This document shows positions 8,747 through 17,825 of a stretch of DNA of 64,000 bases, piece by piece (within the stretch, counting starts at the first letter, position 1; every line of letters begins with the position of its first letter). This DNA comes from Rhizobium rhizogenes (lineage in GTDB: Bacteria > Pseudomonadota > Alphaproteobacteria > Rhizobiales > Rhizobiaceae), in NCBI RefSeq assembly GCF_002005205.3, contig NZ_CP019702.2, positions 1,554,001 to 1,618,000 on the forward strand. Reading direction: 5' to 3'. The notes under the pieces were generated by a model, which saw only the letters and a program-made list of their open reading frames with translations, did not search any database and had not been told where the DNA came from. The position numbers and the translations under genes are program-made.

Positions 8747-9001
8747 ATGCCGGCAGTCACTATTCGAAACCTTTCTGATGAAACACATCGTGCTCTGCGG
8801 GTGCGAGCGGCTCATCATGGGCGGAGCACCGAGGCTGAAATCCGTGACATTATTGAAGTGGCTTTTCGTTCTCCTGAACGTGTCAAGCTTGGCTCCTTGC
8901 TGATGGCCATTGGTCGCGCCGCCGAGCTTTCCGACAGCGACGTTGATGCCCTGCAGAAAAGTCGCGACAAGACACCTGCTGAACCGATGACCTTCAAATG
9001 A
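8747..9001 (+). CDS. FitA-type ribbon-helix-helix antitoxin
   Basis: 84 residues from the ATG at 8747, chosen over an upstream GTG (8732) because GGAGG sits eight bases before it. The N-terminal beta strand and helices (PAVTIRNLSDETHRALRVRA, then GRSTEAEIRDII) fit the Arc/MetJ-like RHH domain of FitA/VapB antitoxins, which dimerises on DNA and neutralises a PIN-domain nuclease with its C-terminal tail. It looks intact. It overlaps the toxin frame by four bases, the normal coupling. Because the toxin copy is mutated, this antitoxin may persist as a solitary DNA-binding protein. Confidence 0.85.
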   Translation: MPAVTIRNLSDETHRALRVRAAHHGRSTEAEIRDIIEVAFRSPERVKLGSLLMAIGRAAELSDSDVDALQKSRDKTPAEPMTFK

Positions 9002-9405
9002 TCTTGCTGGGCACCAACGTTATATCCGAACCTTGGAAACCGGTTCCTGATGAGGCGGTAATCGCCTGCTTGGACGCCCAAGCTATAGAAACGCTTTTCC
9101 TCTCTACAAAACGATTACTGAACTTCGTTTCGGGATTGCTGCCCTGCCTTCAGGGAAACGGCAAACTATCCTCCGCGGCCGCCTTGAAGGCGAAGTGCCG
9201 CCCCACTTTTCCGAGCGCATATTTGGCTGCTTCTCAGTTTTATTCCGAACTGATGGCACGCGCTCGAGTATCTGGGAAAGCGATTGGCACGGCTGATGGT
9301 TACATTGCGGCCACAGCGGCGGCAAACGCCCTAGTGGTCGCAACGCGCGACATTAGTCCTTTCGAGGCTGCAGGGCTGAAGGGGATCAATCCCTGGTCCA
9401 GATAA
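8998..9405 (+). pseudogene. FitB-type PIN-domain toxin, inactivated by several lesions
   Basis: The open frame keeps the ends of a FitB/VapC PIN protein (MILLGTNVISEPWKPVPDEAV at the start, ASQFYSELMARARVSGKAIG and TADGYIAATA near the end). Three lesions are visible. The first catalytic Asp of the LLDTN motif is Gly (GGC). About base 9108 one base seems lost, because the expected TITELRFGIAALPSGKRQTI, with the second acidic residue, reads in another frame from about 9110 to 9225. Near 9222 roughly 11 further bases appear missing, which restores the frame. The resulting product lacks two of the PIN acidic residues and should be inactive. Confidence 0.75.
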
Positions 9406-9502
9406 CGATGGTGTGCATATAGGTGTCGTGAGTTCGGATCCCTTCAGCTGCAATTATATGTAACCTCCTGAAAGCCTGTGCTGAAGCATTCGGCCTTCAT
9501 CT

Positions 9503-9886
9503 CTATCCAGAATCTCGAAAAGATAGAGAAACCCATGTATGGCGGGTCGCTTCATACACGCTCTGAGTTGGTTCCATTGCATCTGGGTCTTCAAAACAGC
9601 CCAAGGCGATGGCGACGAGGTTAGGCCGAAATTCTGGTATCCAGTAGACAGTTGATCCACAAGCGGGGCAAAAACGGAACTCTAGGCTCTTCCCGCTATC
9701 GCCGGGTCGTATATAGGTTTGGTGCTTCCCCGACGCCTTGATTTGATCGGCAGCATAAAACACTGCGACACCGAATGCTGAACCGGTACGATGCTGGCAT
9801 GCGCGACAGTGACAAACGGATATCTTATGGGGTTCGCCGTTTGTCACCACTGTTAGCTGATGACATGAGCAATGGGCCAGGCGCAC
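9503..9886 (-). CDS. GFA family (glutathione-dependent formaldehyde-activating-like) zinc protein
   Basis: From a GTG at 9886 the product has about 127 residues with the zinc-binding cysteine pattern of the GFA/CENP-V fold: HCSCHQL, then CHCRACQHRTGSAFGVAVFY, then FRFCPACGSTVYW. The family includes glutathione adduct-handling proteins; most members have no proven substrate. The frame continues upstream to 10000 but that part does not resemble the family. The last residues (HTWVSLSFRDSG) diverge from the usual ending, so a late frameshift is possible. It stands alone between the toxin relic and the sensor kinase. Confidence 0.75.
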   Translation of the reverse strand: MRLAHCSCHQLTVVTNGEPHKISVCHCRACQHRTGSAFGVAVFYAADQIKASGKHQTYIRPGDSGKSLEFRFCPACGSTVYWIPEFRPNLVAIALGCFEDPDAMEPTQSVYEATRHTWVSLSFRDSG

Positions 9887-10459
9887 AATGTTGCTCCCAA
9901 TTTCCAAATTTTTCGATTCTGAATATGCGCGATGACGACGACGATATCGGAGCGGCAAGCTTTGATCAATTTGACGTTTGGGATAAATATGGAACTTCAC
10001 TGATGATTTTAGCCATTGCTTATTCCATGGAATCCTGGGGTAGCCACTTCGCTATCGACATTCGCAAGGTCGTACCGATCATGATCATCCTCGTGGTATC
10101 CTATACGCCTCCGTTGCCAGTGTAGTTACCGGCTTTATCGCTGGAGCGAGCCGCCCACCGCGGGCGCGGTACGGCGATACCGTATAAGCGACCACACAGG
10201 GTGCGTAGCACGGACGAGGGTGGGAGCCTTTCGGTCAACTACCCCGGCGGGAGAGAATTGTTCTATCTCAGCGCGGTTGAGCCTAAGAGGCGGGTTAAGT
10301 GCCGTGACACTATTCAGAGGGCGTCATACCGTTCCTTGCTGCACAGATTTACCCGCCCCCTTTCATCTCGCCTTAGGATCATGTTCCGACACGCTCGACT
10401 TGCCGTATGAAGTATTGTTAGCTGACGGTAAGTGAGAGCGAATGTGTCGGAGGGGCCGC
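9887..10459. other. Intergenic region upstream of the sensor kinase
   Basis: About 570 bases with no supported gene. A 116-residue plus-strand frame (9775-10125) overlaps the GFA gene antisense and has no motif. The last 20 bases carry the GGAGGGG ribosome site of the kinase. Promoters for the kinase and for the divergent GFA gene should lie here, but no sigma-factor site is convincing by eye. Confidence 0.4.
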
Positions 10460-11857
10460 ATGAGACTCAGGAACCAGATTCTTGCATTGGCCATAGGGCC
10501 CCTTGTTCTTGCCATTATCGTCATCACTGCACTCATCACCTCGCAGTCAATGACGCTGGCGCGCACGAGCATCGACGCCTTCGAACGCAACATGCTTGCC
10601 GCAAAGGAAGCTGAACTCCTCAACCTCACCAATTTGGCCCTTTCGGCGATCCGTTCGGTCTATGACAGGGCGGGACCTGATGACGAGGCTGCGAAGGAGG
10701 AGGTCAAGCGCATTCTGACTGACCTCGATTATGGCACGGACGGCTATTTCTTTGTCTATGACTATGACGGCATGAACGTGGTTCATCCGCGACAAAGCTT
10801 TCGTCCAGGGAATAATTGGCTGGATCTTTACGATCCCGACGGTAACCGCGTCATCTATGACCTGATAGTCAAGGCGAAAGGAGGAGGAGGTCTCGTCCAG
10901 TATAAGTGGGAGAAGCCCTCGACCGGGAAGATGGCTGATAAGCTTTCTTTTGCAGCTGGCCTCAACAAATGGCGCTGGATGATCGGTACAGGGGTTTATC
11001 TGGATGATGTTTTTGCCGCGACAGCGGCGGCGAAGGAGGAAATGCGCCGTTCCATTACATGGAATTTCCTGATTGTTGCACTGTTTGCGGTCCCTGCCGT
11101 GTTGCTGGTGTTCGCCACCTGCATGCTGCTCAATCTGCGTCAGCAGAGGCTGGCAGACGGACGGCTCAAGGAACTGATGCAGAGGGTTATCGATACCCAG
11201 GAAGAGGAGCGCCTGCGCATTGCCAGAGAATTGCATGACGGCATTTCTCAAAATCTCGTCGGGGTGCGCTTTGCGATTGATCTCGCGCGGCGCAAGGTGG
11301 CGCCGGAGAATGTCGGGGCCGCCGAGGCCATCGGCAAGGGCGCCGTCGCATTAAATGAGGCGATCAAGGAGGTACGTCGTATTTCCCACGATCTGCGCCC
11401 CCGTGTCCTCGATGATTTAGGACTGACTGCAGCTCTTGAATCCCTGATTTCAAGTTTTTCAGAGCGCACGGGGATCGCGGCGACGCTTGAATCCGTGGGT
11501 TTCAAGAATATACTTGTTCCGGAGGCGCGTGTTGCCCTTTACCGCGTCGCACAGGAGGCCTTGACCAATATCGAGCGTCACGCCGGTGCGACCCGGGTTG
11601 CTATCAGATTCTCCAGTCGTGATGAGCGGATACTGATGGATGTCAGTGACAATGGCCGTGGTTTTCCGGTTGCGCGAACGGAGAATGGCAAGCCGGCCAA
11701 CAAGGGGCTTGGCTTGAGAAACATGCAGGAACGCATGACGCATTTCGGAGGCCGGCTGGATGTCGAAAGCTCCGCCAGGGGAACTGTCCTGCGGGCGGTG
11801 CTGCCCATTACCGCCATGAAGGATCGCGATAGCCGGTTACAGGAGGCCGCCGAGTGA
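10460..11857 (+). CDS. Cache-domain sensor histidine kinase (NarX/DesK-type, HisKA_3)
   Basis: Inner-membrane kinase of 465 residues. A first membrane helix (about 6-28) is followed by a periplasmic single Cache domain (about 40-190, with TDGYFFVYDYDGMNVVHP and NKWRWMIGTGVYLDD), a second helix (about 202-226), a HisKA_3 dimerisation domain with phospho-accepting His259 in RELHDGISQNLVGVRFAIDL, and a HATPase_c domain (ALYRVAQEALTNIERHA, VSDNGRGF, GLGLRNMQERM). The ATG at 10460 is preferred because GGAGGGG lies just upstream; an in-frame ATG 18 bases earlier has none. The response regulator overlaps its stop. The convergent TRAP operon suggests the Cache domain senses a carboxylate. Confidence 0.92.
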   Translation: MRLRNQILALAIGPLVLAIIVITALITSQSMTLARTSIDAFERNMLAAKEAELLNLTNLALSAIRSVYDRAGPDDEAAKEEVKRILTDLDYGTDGYFFVYDYDGMNVVHPRQSFRPGNNWLDLYDPDGNRVIYDLIVKAKGGGGLVQYKWEKPSTGKMADKLSFAAGLNKWRWMIGTGVYLDDVFAATAAAKEEMRRSITWNFLIVALFAVPAVLLVFATCMLLNLRQQRLADGRLKELMQRVIDTQEEERLRIARELHDGISQNLVGVRFAIDLARRKVAPENVGAAEAIGKGAVALNEAIKEVRRISHDLRPRVLDDLGLTAALESLISSFSERTGIAATLESVGFKNILVPEARVALYRVAQEALTNIERHAGATRVAIRFSSRDERILMDVSDNGRGFPVARTENGKPANKGLGLRNMQERMTHFGGRLDVESSARGTVLRAVLPITAMKDRDSRLQEAAE

Positions 11858-12486
11858 CCGTTCATCCGATCCGTGTGCTGCTGATAGACAACCATCCTCT
11901 GGTTCTGGACGGATTGAAGGCCGTGCTTGAGACTTACGATCATATCGCTGTCGTTGGGACTGCTGTGTCCGCCATGGCCGGTATCGACGCCGCCGTCGCC
12001 ACACGACCCCATGTGGTGCTGATGGACATCAACATGCCCCAGATCAACGGCATCGATGCCTTGGAGCTGTTTAAGGAAAAGCGGCTCCCCACCCGGGTGT
12101 TGATGCTGTCGATGCATGACAGTCGCGAATATATCTCGATGTCGGTCATGTATGGTGCTGCCGGCTATATTCTGAAAGACGTCGCGACTGAAGAAATAGT
12201 GGCCGCAATCGACGCCGTCGCAGCCGGTGGCACTTATTTTTCCTCCGGCGTTCGAGATGTGCTGATGGAAGGCTCGTCCGGCAGGCTGAAGGCGCTGACG
12301 ACACGTGAACAGGACGTTTTGCTGCTGATCGCTCGGGGAAAAAGCAACCGTGACGCAGCACTGGCGCTCGACATCGCCGAGCGTACGATGGAAACGCATC
12401 GCAAGAATATCAAGCGGAAACTGGATATTGCCACGACGGCTGGTCTCATTCGCTATGCGATAGACAACGGGCTTATCAAGGAGTAG
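11854..12486 (+). CDS. NarL/FixJ-family response regulator
   Basis: 210 residues: receiver domain (about 5-125) with phospho-acceptor Asp58 in HVVLMDINMPQ and the switch region RVLMLSMHDS, then a LuxR-type HTH (about 145-205: LTTREQDVLLLIARGKSNRDAALALDIAERTMETHRKNIKRKL). The GTG start overlaps the kinase stop in GTGA, so the pair is translationally coupled. It should bind DNA when phosphorylated by the adjacent kinase. The likely target is the TRAP operon that ends 65 bases away on the other strand; this is inferred from position only. Confidence 0.92.
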   Translation: MTVHPIRVLLIDNHPLVLDGLKAVLETYDHIAVVGTAVSAMAGIDAAVATRPHVVLMDINMPQINGIDALELFKEKRLPTRVLMLSMHDSREYISMSVMYGAAGYILKDVATEEIVAAIDAVAAGGTYFSSGVRDVLMEGSSGRLKALTTREQDVLLLIARGKSNRDAALALDIAERTMETHRKNIKRKLDIATTAGLIRYAIDNGLIKE

Positions 12487-12498
12487 CGGCAAGAGAGC

Positions 12499-12532
12499 GA
12501 GGCCCCGCGAATGTATTGCCATCCGGGGCCTC
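12499..12532. terminator. Convergent hairpin between the two-component system and the TRAP operon
   Basis: A perfect 9-bp inverted repeat, GAGGCCCCG at 12499-12507 and CGGGGCCTC at 12524-12532, with a 16-base loop, lies midway between two convergent stop codons. It could end transcripts from both sides. There is no long T run on either strand, so intrinsic strength is uncertain. Confidence 0.55.
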
Positions 12533-12550
12533 GATATAAGTCATATCGGC

Positions 12551-13663
12551 TTACTTGCCTGCGGTCTGCATCGCATAGCCATAGCTGTCATAGGTATATT
12601 CGGCGACGCGGAACCATTCATAGCTCTCGTCGCGGAATTTCTTCCAGCCCGGATAGATTTTGGCCCATGCGGGATGCTTTTGCGTGTACTCGTCATAAAG
12701 CTCGAAGGTTGCCTTGTAGGCGGCGTCGAGCACATCGCGGGGCAGCGGGCGAAGCTGTGTGCCCTTGGAAACCAGCGAGCGGATCGCATCCTTGTTCTTG
12801 ACGTCGTAAAGCGCCTGCATGTTGATGTTGGCGGCCTTGCAGGCGGTGTCGAGCGCTGCCTTGTATTCATCAGGCAATGCCGCATATTGGTCCTTGTTGA
12901 CGAAGAAGTGGATCGTCAGCCCACCCTCCCAGAACGCGGGATAATAGTAGTATGGCGCGATCTGGTAGAAGCCGAGCTTTTCGTCATCATAGGGACCGAC
13001 CCACTCTGCAGCGTCAATGGTACCACGTTCCAGCGCCGGATAAATGTCACCGCCGGGAAGCTGCTGCGGCACCGCGCCAAGCCTGGCGAGCACCTGTCCG
13101 GCGACGCCGGCAATACGCATCTTCAGGCCCTTGATATCCTCGACGCTCTTGATTTCCTTGCGATACCAGCCGCCCATCTGGGCGCCCGTCGCTCCACCGG
13201 GAATGCCGATGACGCCGTAGTCGGAAAGGAATTCGTTATAAGCCTCGTTGCCGCCGCCATGGTAGAGCCATGCGTTCTGCTGGCGGGCGTTCAGACCGAA
13301 GGGGATGGTCGAGCCGATGGCGAATGTCGGATCTTTCCCGGTGAAATAGTAACCGCAGGTATGGGAAATCTCGACGGTATTGGCTTTTACGGCGTCGATC
13401 GCCTGGGCGCCGGGAACGATCTCGCCGGCCTGAAAAACCTGGATATCGAACTTGCCGCCTGTAATGGCTCTCAGAGCGTTGGCCATGACGACGGCGCCGC
13501 CATAGATCGTGTCCAGATTGTTGGGGAAACCCGACGTCAAACGCCAGCGAACGCTCGGCGATGACTGGGCTATGGCCGGTGTTGCAAGCGTCGAAGCGGC
13601 TGCTGCCGCTCCTGCAAGTACGCCGCCTGACAAGAGTTGTCTGCGACCTGGATTGACCTTCAT
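12551..13663 (-). CDS. TRAP transporter substrate-binding protein, TakP-like (alpha-keto acid type)
   Basis: 370 residues with an N-terminal export signal (GRRQLLSGGVLAGAAAAAST, ending near ATPAIA); the twin arginine suggests Tat export. The mature protein follows Rhodobacter TakP closely as I recall it: WRLTSGFPNNLDTIYGGA, GYYFTGKDPTFA, LPGGDIYPALERGTIDAAEW and GPYDDEKLGFYQIAPYYYYP. TakP binds 2-oxo acids such as pyruvate with a sodium ion. Here it would supply the DctM/DctQ permease encoded upstream in the same operon. AGGAGG-type sequence precedes the ATG. Ligand assignment rests on family resemblance. Confidence 0.9.
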   Translation of the reverse strand: MKVNPGRRQLLSGGVLAGAAAAASTLATPAIAQSSPSVRWRLTSGFPNNLDTIYGGAVVMANALRAITGGKFDIQVFQAGEIVPGAQAIDAVKANTVEISHTCGYYFTGKDPTFAIGSTIPFGLNARQQNAWLYHGGGNEAYNEFLSDYGVIGIPGGATGAQMGGWYRKEIKSVEDIKGLKMRIAGVAGQVLARLGAVPQQLPGGDIYPALERGTIDAAEWVGPYDDEKLGFYQIAPYYYYPAFWEGGLTIHFFVNKDQYAALPDEYKAALDTACKAANINMQALYDVKNKDAIRSLVSKGTQLRPLPRDVLDAAYKATFELYDEYTQKHPAWAKIYPGWKKFRDESYEWFRVAEYTYDSYGYAMQTAGK

Positions 13664-13731
13664 AGATTACCTCCTCCTATTGAACGTCAGCGATTTTTGT
13701 TGCGGCGGGCGCTTTTGCGCCCGGCCGAGTG

Positions 13732-15237
13732 TCAGGGGGTGGCCGGCTTTCCGAAGCTCGGTGCGCTGTTGCCGGGCGCCAGGAAAGGATTGGCGAAGGG
13801 ATCGGCGTCCGTGCCGATGCTCGGCATCGGTACATTGATATGGACGGCGGAAGGATCGACCTGCTTGGCGCCTGACTTGTAGTGCATCACGATGCCGGGG
13901 AAGGCGATGATGATGACGACCATGGTCAGCTGGATGAACAGATAGGGGATGGCGCCGAGATAGATCTGGGACGAGGTGACCGGCTGGATGGTCTGTCCCG
14001 TGATCCGGTCCTTGTAGGCACGCGTCGGAGCGACGGACCGCAGGAAGAACAGCGAAAAACCGAAGGGCGGGTGCATGAACGACGTCTGCATGTTGACCGC
14101 CAGCATCACACCAAACCAGATCAGGTCGATGCCAAGCGCATCGGCGACCGGCGCCAGCAGCGGGATGATGATGAAGGCCAGCTCGAAATAATCGAGGAAG
14201 AAGGCCAGGAAAAAGACCAGCAGGTTGGCGACGATCAGGAAGCCGATCTCGCCGCCCGGGATCGATGTCATCAGATGCTCGACCCAGACGTGGCCGTTCA
14301 CGCCATAGAAGGTCAGGGAAAAGACGCGCGCGCCGAGCAGGATGAGCAGCACGAAGGACGACAGTTTTGCCGTGGCGTGCAGCGACTGCTGGATCAGGCC
14401 GAAATTGAGCTTGCGGTTGGCGAGCGCAAGGGCGAGCGCGCCGACAGCACCCATGGCTCCGCCTTCCGTGGGGGTGGCGATCCCGAGGAAGATTGTGCCG
14501 AGCACGAGGAATATCAAGACGAGCGGTGGCACCAGCGAGGTGATGACCTTGAGCAGCAGCTTGGTGCCGCGCAGGGTCCGCGCCTCCAGCGGCAGGGCCG
14601 GGACTTTCGTGGGGCTGATGATCGAGGTCACGATGATATAAAGCGCATAGGCTGCCACGAGCATGAGACCCGGAACGAGTGCGCCCTTGTACATGTCGCC
14701 CACCGAACGGCCGAGCTGGTCGGCCAGCACGATCAATACGAGGCTGGGCGGGATGATCTGCGCCAGCGTGCCGGACGCCGCGATCGTGCCGGCGGCGACC
14801 TTGCGGTCATAACCATAGCGCAACATGATGGGAAGCGAGATGAGGCCCATCGAGATAACCGAGGCGGCGACGACGCCGGTGGTGGCGGCCAGAATTGCTC
14901 CGACGAAGATGACGGCAAACGCAATGCCGCCGCGGACCGGTCCAAACAGCTGGCCGATCGTGTCCAGCAAATCCTCCGCCATGCCGCTCTTTTCAAGAAT
15001 GAGCCCCATGAAGGTGAAGAACGGTATCGCCAGCAGCGTTTCGTTCGACATCTGGCCGAATATGCGATCGGGAATGGCCTGGAACAGCGTGGCTGGCAGC
15101 AGTCCGAGTTCTATTCCGATAAAGCCGAAGAAAAAGCCGACAAAGGCCAGGGCGAAGGCCACGGGATAACCGAGCAGCAGCACGATGATGAGCGCCGCAA
15201 ACATGATGGGCGCGAGATTTTCCGCAATGAATGCCAT
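13732..15237 (-). CDS. TRAP transporter large permease subunit (DctM)
   Basis: 501 residues with about a dozen hydrophobic helices and DctM-family blocks such as SNETLLAIPFFTFMGLILEKSG, AASGTLAQIIPPSLVLIVLADQ and PTEGGAMGAVGALALAL. It forms the sodium-coupled transport channel in the inner membrane. At about 500 residues it belongs with the longer DctM proteins, whose C-terminal extension (here rich in PSAVHINVPMPSIGTD) follows the last helix. It lies 18 bases after the DctQ gene and 68 bases before the binding protein. Confidence 0.93.
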   Translation of the reverse strand: MAFIAENLAPIMFAALIIVLLLGYPVAFALAFVGFFFGFIGIELGLLPATLFQAIPDRIFGQMSNETLLAIPFFTFMGLILEKSGMAEDLLDTIGQLFGPVRGGIAFAVIFVGAILAATTGVVAASVISMGLISLPIMLRYGYDRKVAAGTIAASGTLAQIIPPSLVLIVLADQLGRSVGDMYKGALVPGLMLVAAYALYIIVTSIISPTKVPALPLEARTLRGTKLLLKVITSLVPPLVLIFLVLGTIFLGIATPTEGGAMGAVGALALALANRKLNFGLIQQSLHATAKLSSFVLLILLGARVFSLTFYGVNGHVWVEHLMTSIPGGEIGFLIVANLLVFFLAFFLDYFELAFIIIPLLAPVADALGIDLIWFGVMLAVNMQTSFMHPPFGFSLFFLRSVAPTRAYKDRITGQTIQPVTSSQIYLGAIPYLFIQLTMVVIIIAFPGIVMHYKSGAKQVDPSAVHINVPMPSIGTDADPFANPFLAPGNSAPSFGKPATP

Positions 15238-15255
15238 TATTGTTTTTTCCTTCGA

Positions 15256-15804
15256 TCAGAGCAGTGCCGCTGCGGCATCGGCCGCTGCAACCGGATCGGG
15301 GATATCGCCGCGCAGGATCGCGATACGCTTGATGAGTTCCGAAACACCCTGAATGGCGAGAAGGCTGAAGCCAATCGGTATCAGCGCCCAGACGGGCCAT
15401 TGAATGAGGCCGCCCGTGTTGTTTGAAACCTCACCGGAAGCAAGTTTCTGCAGAAACACCGGCCAGGAGAGATAGACCGTGATGAGGCAGAAGGGCATGA
15501 GAAAGAAGATGGTCCCGAGAATGTCGACCCAGAGCTGCCCTTTGCGCGGAAGATTTCCGTAGACCAGATCGACCTTCACGTGCTCGTTGTTAAGAAGCGT
15601 GTAGGCGGCGGCGATCAGAAACACGGCGGAAAACAAATACCACTGCGATTCGAGCCAGGCGTTGGAGCTCATCGAAAACGCCTTGCGCATGGCGGCATTG
15701 ATGGCGCTGATAAAAATGGCCGCGAGAAGCAGCCAGGAAATACCTTTGCCAATGGCTGAATTGGCAGCATCAATGGCGCGCGAAACGGCCAATAAAAATT
15801 TCAT
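15256..15804 (-). CDS. TRAP transporter small permease subunit (DctQ)
   Basis: 182 residues from the ATG at 15804, which is preceded by GGGGAGGATATC; the frame is open further upstream to 16005 but that extension has no ribosome site. Four membrane helices are visible (about 20-40, 60-80, 95-115 and 140-160), with the DctQ-type segments WLESQWYLFSAVFLIAAAY and NNEHVKVDLVY. It associates with DctM and is the first gene of the TRAP operon. Confidence 0.9.
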   Translation of the reverse strand: MKFLLAVSRAIDAANSAIGKGISWLLLAAIFISAINAAMRKAFSMSSNAWLESQWYLFSAVFLIAAAYTLLNNEHVKVDLVYGNLPRKGQLWVDILGTIFFLMPFCLITVYLSWPVFLQKLASGEVSNNTGGLIQWPVWALIPIGFSLLAIQGVSELIKRIAILRGDIPDPVAAADAAAALL

Positions 15805-16160
15805 GATATCCTCCCCGGAAGCGGCCACGTACTCCTCAATACGTGTGCTGCCGCTATAGTGCGGGCACGATATCAATGGCGGCTTCATGCTCAAGGGCCG
15901 CTGCCGGCGAATTTCTTCAGACGTACCGAGAACTGGGTATGTAAGGGGCAACTTCAGTCGGACGGCAAAGGGCAATGAAATGAAAGAGCGTGTTTGGCAC
16001 CTCATACTCCGTCGCGCTGGACATCAACCCGGAGGGCAAGCGGGATACTCCTGGTCAACTGGTCCGGTTTGAAGGATTCAGATCGATCCTCGGTGTCGGA
16101 GCGAGCTTCCTTTTGATTCCGGCATGGTCATGGAAAGAGATTTGACAGTTCACCCTGCCG
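15805..16160. other. Upstream region of the TRAP operon
   Basis: About 355 bases between the dctQ start and the 3' end of the DUF6892-like gene. Short frames in it (such as 15887-16072) are not convincing. It must contain the TRAP promoter and perhaps the response-regulator site, but no clear repeat or sigma-54 GG-N10-GC element stands out by eye. Confidence 0.4.
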
Positions 16161-17240
16161 TCAGTTCACCTTCACGCCCCGTTCTTCCAGCTTATCGAGA
16201 ATCTCACTCGTCGCGTGGCTCGCTTTAAAGCGGCCCGCTTTCTTGAGTGATGGCATATCCAGCAATGCACTGAGGTTTTCCGAGGGAACGTTGATGCTTA
16301 CCCACTCAAGTTTTGGCAGCGGCACCAGCGTACGAAGATCGAAACGATCAATCATCGAAATCACCGAAATACCTCTAAGATTGACGCACAGATGAATATC
16401 CGATGTATCGCGGATGTCGAAAACGCCTTCTTCGCCACTCCAGAAGTACCATGCATATGGATAGATTTCCTCGCCGCCATCGAACTGAACCCAGTCAACG
16501 GCTGCAAGCTGCTCGTCAGTCAGTGGGTAGCGGACCAGATAATCCAGTGCTTGCGGGATCAAATCATAGCCATCCTGTTCCAGATCAACGGGTCGCCCCA
16601 GAACGTGGGTGGCAAGTTGTTCGGGAGTACCGAGATCAAGCATCTTGAACCGTAAAAGCGCCGACATGACAGCCAGCTTCAGGTTCGGGTCTGAGAATGG
16701 TGCGCCGGGAGCACCGCTTGCAGCGGGATAAGGCGGCGCCGTTGGCTCAGCATATTCGGCATCGGGATTCGAGATGGTGATCTCGGAAACCGAGTCATAG
16801 CTGATGCGGGCGGTCAACATACCCTCTGCCAAGCGCATCGTGCCGAAGCGGGTGTTCCTTCGAAGCTTGCTTTCCTCGCCAATCTGCATATCGGGCAAGC
16901 TATTGCGGAGATCGGCGAGCTCCATCTCCATCGGAACGCCGGCGATGGTGTGCTTGAAGCGGGAGTTGAAGTCGATGCGTCCGACAAGCCCGTTACGGTC
17001 AATTCGAACAACGACACCATAGGTGTTTTGCAAAATATCGATCACACCACCTTTATGTGGGGCGGGAGCACGCCAACTCGATCCCATGGCTTTCTCGACT
17101 GCTGCGACCGGCATTCCTGGCCGTAAGGCTGCCAGAGCCGCAGCATCAACCGGTTGACTTGATGCTGCCATGCATTTTCCTCCCATCCCTGGAGATATCG
17201 CCAGCGAAGCCACTCCCACCAAGAACTCTCGCTTACGCAT
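16161..17240 (-). CDS. Secreted DUF6892-like protein
   Basis: 359 residues with an N-terminal hydrophobic signal (about 5-25, ending KCMAAS). Residues 35-160 contain LRPGMPVAAVEKAMG, a BamE-like G-M-x-x-x-V turn, and beta-rich text. The C-terminal half (about 185-310: DPNLKLAVMSALLR, LIPQALDYL, VQFDGGEEIYPYAWYFWSGEEGVFDI, VNLRGISVISMI) matches what I know of DUF6892, a domain found in predicted immunity-type and other proteins of unknown function. A signal peptide implies a periplasmic or exported location. No operon partner is present. Confidence 0.6.
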   Translation of the reverse strand: MRKREFLVGVASLAISPGMGGKCMAASSQPVDAAALAALRPGMPVAAVEKAMGSSWRAPAPHKGGVIDILQNTYGVVVRIDRNGLVGRIDFNSRFKHTIAGVPMEMELADLRNSLPDMQIGEESKLRRNTRFGTMRLAEGMLTARISYDSVSEITISNPDAEYAEPTAPPYPAASGAPGAPFSDPNLKLAVMSALLRFKMLDLGTPEQLATHVLGRPVDLEQDGYDLIPQALDYLVRYPLTDEQLAAVDWVQFDGGEEIYPYAWYFWSGEEGVFDIRDTSDIHLCVNLRGISVISMIDRFDLRTLVPLPKLEWVSINVPSENLSALLDMPSLKKAGRFKASHATSEILDKLEERGVKVN

Positions 17241-17810
17241 AAGCTATTCCTCACATCAACGCAGGCTTTCGCCACTTGGAGCTGAAGAACTTTATATGAG
17301 ACAGGACATCGAAACTGCAATCATGGACCGGTCCCTAATCTGCCTAAAAAAGGTTCAGCGAAAAGTCGCGTCTTGGCTGTTCATCTCTAAAACGGCCGGT
17401 TCGCCACGTTCGCCATGCCACTGCTACGCAAAATTGTTATGGTGGTCGAGGAAGGGCAGGGGAGCTTATCGCTTCTGCAATGTCTAAAACGCATTCCTGA
17501 GCGTCCTGACCACAATCTCGATCTCCGTGGCATTGTCGTTCGCCGATGTGACCCGTGGTTCGACCCATTCGGGACGATGCTTTGGGCAAGTACAGGCGAA
17601 AGTCGAGCTGTTCGGCGTGGATGCGGCGTATAGTGCGGGCGTCTGCGTCAAGGGATGTCGGGCAGATACGGTTCTTTTACTGCCTGTTGGAAAAGCGTAA
17701 TGAATTCCACATAAGAGTGTGTTTGGTGGCTCCCTCACTTCAAAAGCTATTGGAACGGGAGGGCGGGGAAGCGCAGCATGCGGTGTGGGCATGGGAGTGG
17801 CTGCCGTGCA
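17241..17810. other. Gene-poor stretch before the dihydroxyacetone kinase
   Basis: About 570 bases. On the minus strand a frame ending at 17484 has a protein-like tail (WVEPRVTSANDNATEIEIV) and could be the end of a lost gene, but it merges upstream into the antisense of the kinase gene and has no clear start. Plus-strand frames lack motifs. The DhaK ribosome site lies just beyond the right edge. Confidence 0.35.
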
Positions 17811-17825
17811 ATGGAGGATGAGCAA

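Noticed and set aside
9775..10125. 116-residue plus-strand frame with hydrophobic end
   Set aside because: Overlaps the GFA gene, lacks a ribosome site and any motif.
13882..15426. 514-residue plus-strand frame
   Set aside because: Antisense shadow of dctM and dctQ; very rich in D, R, G, H and Q, with no family resemblance.
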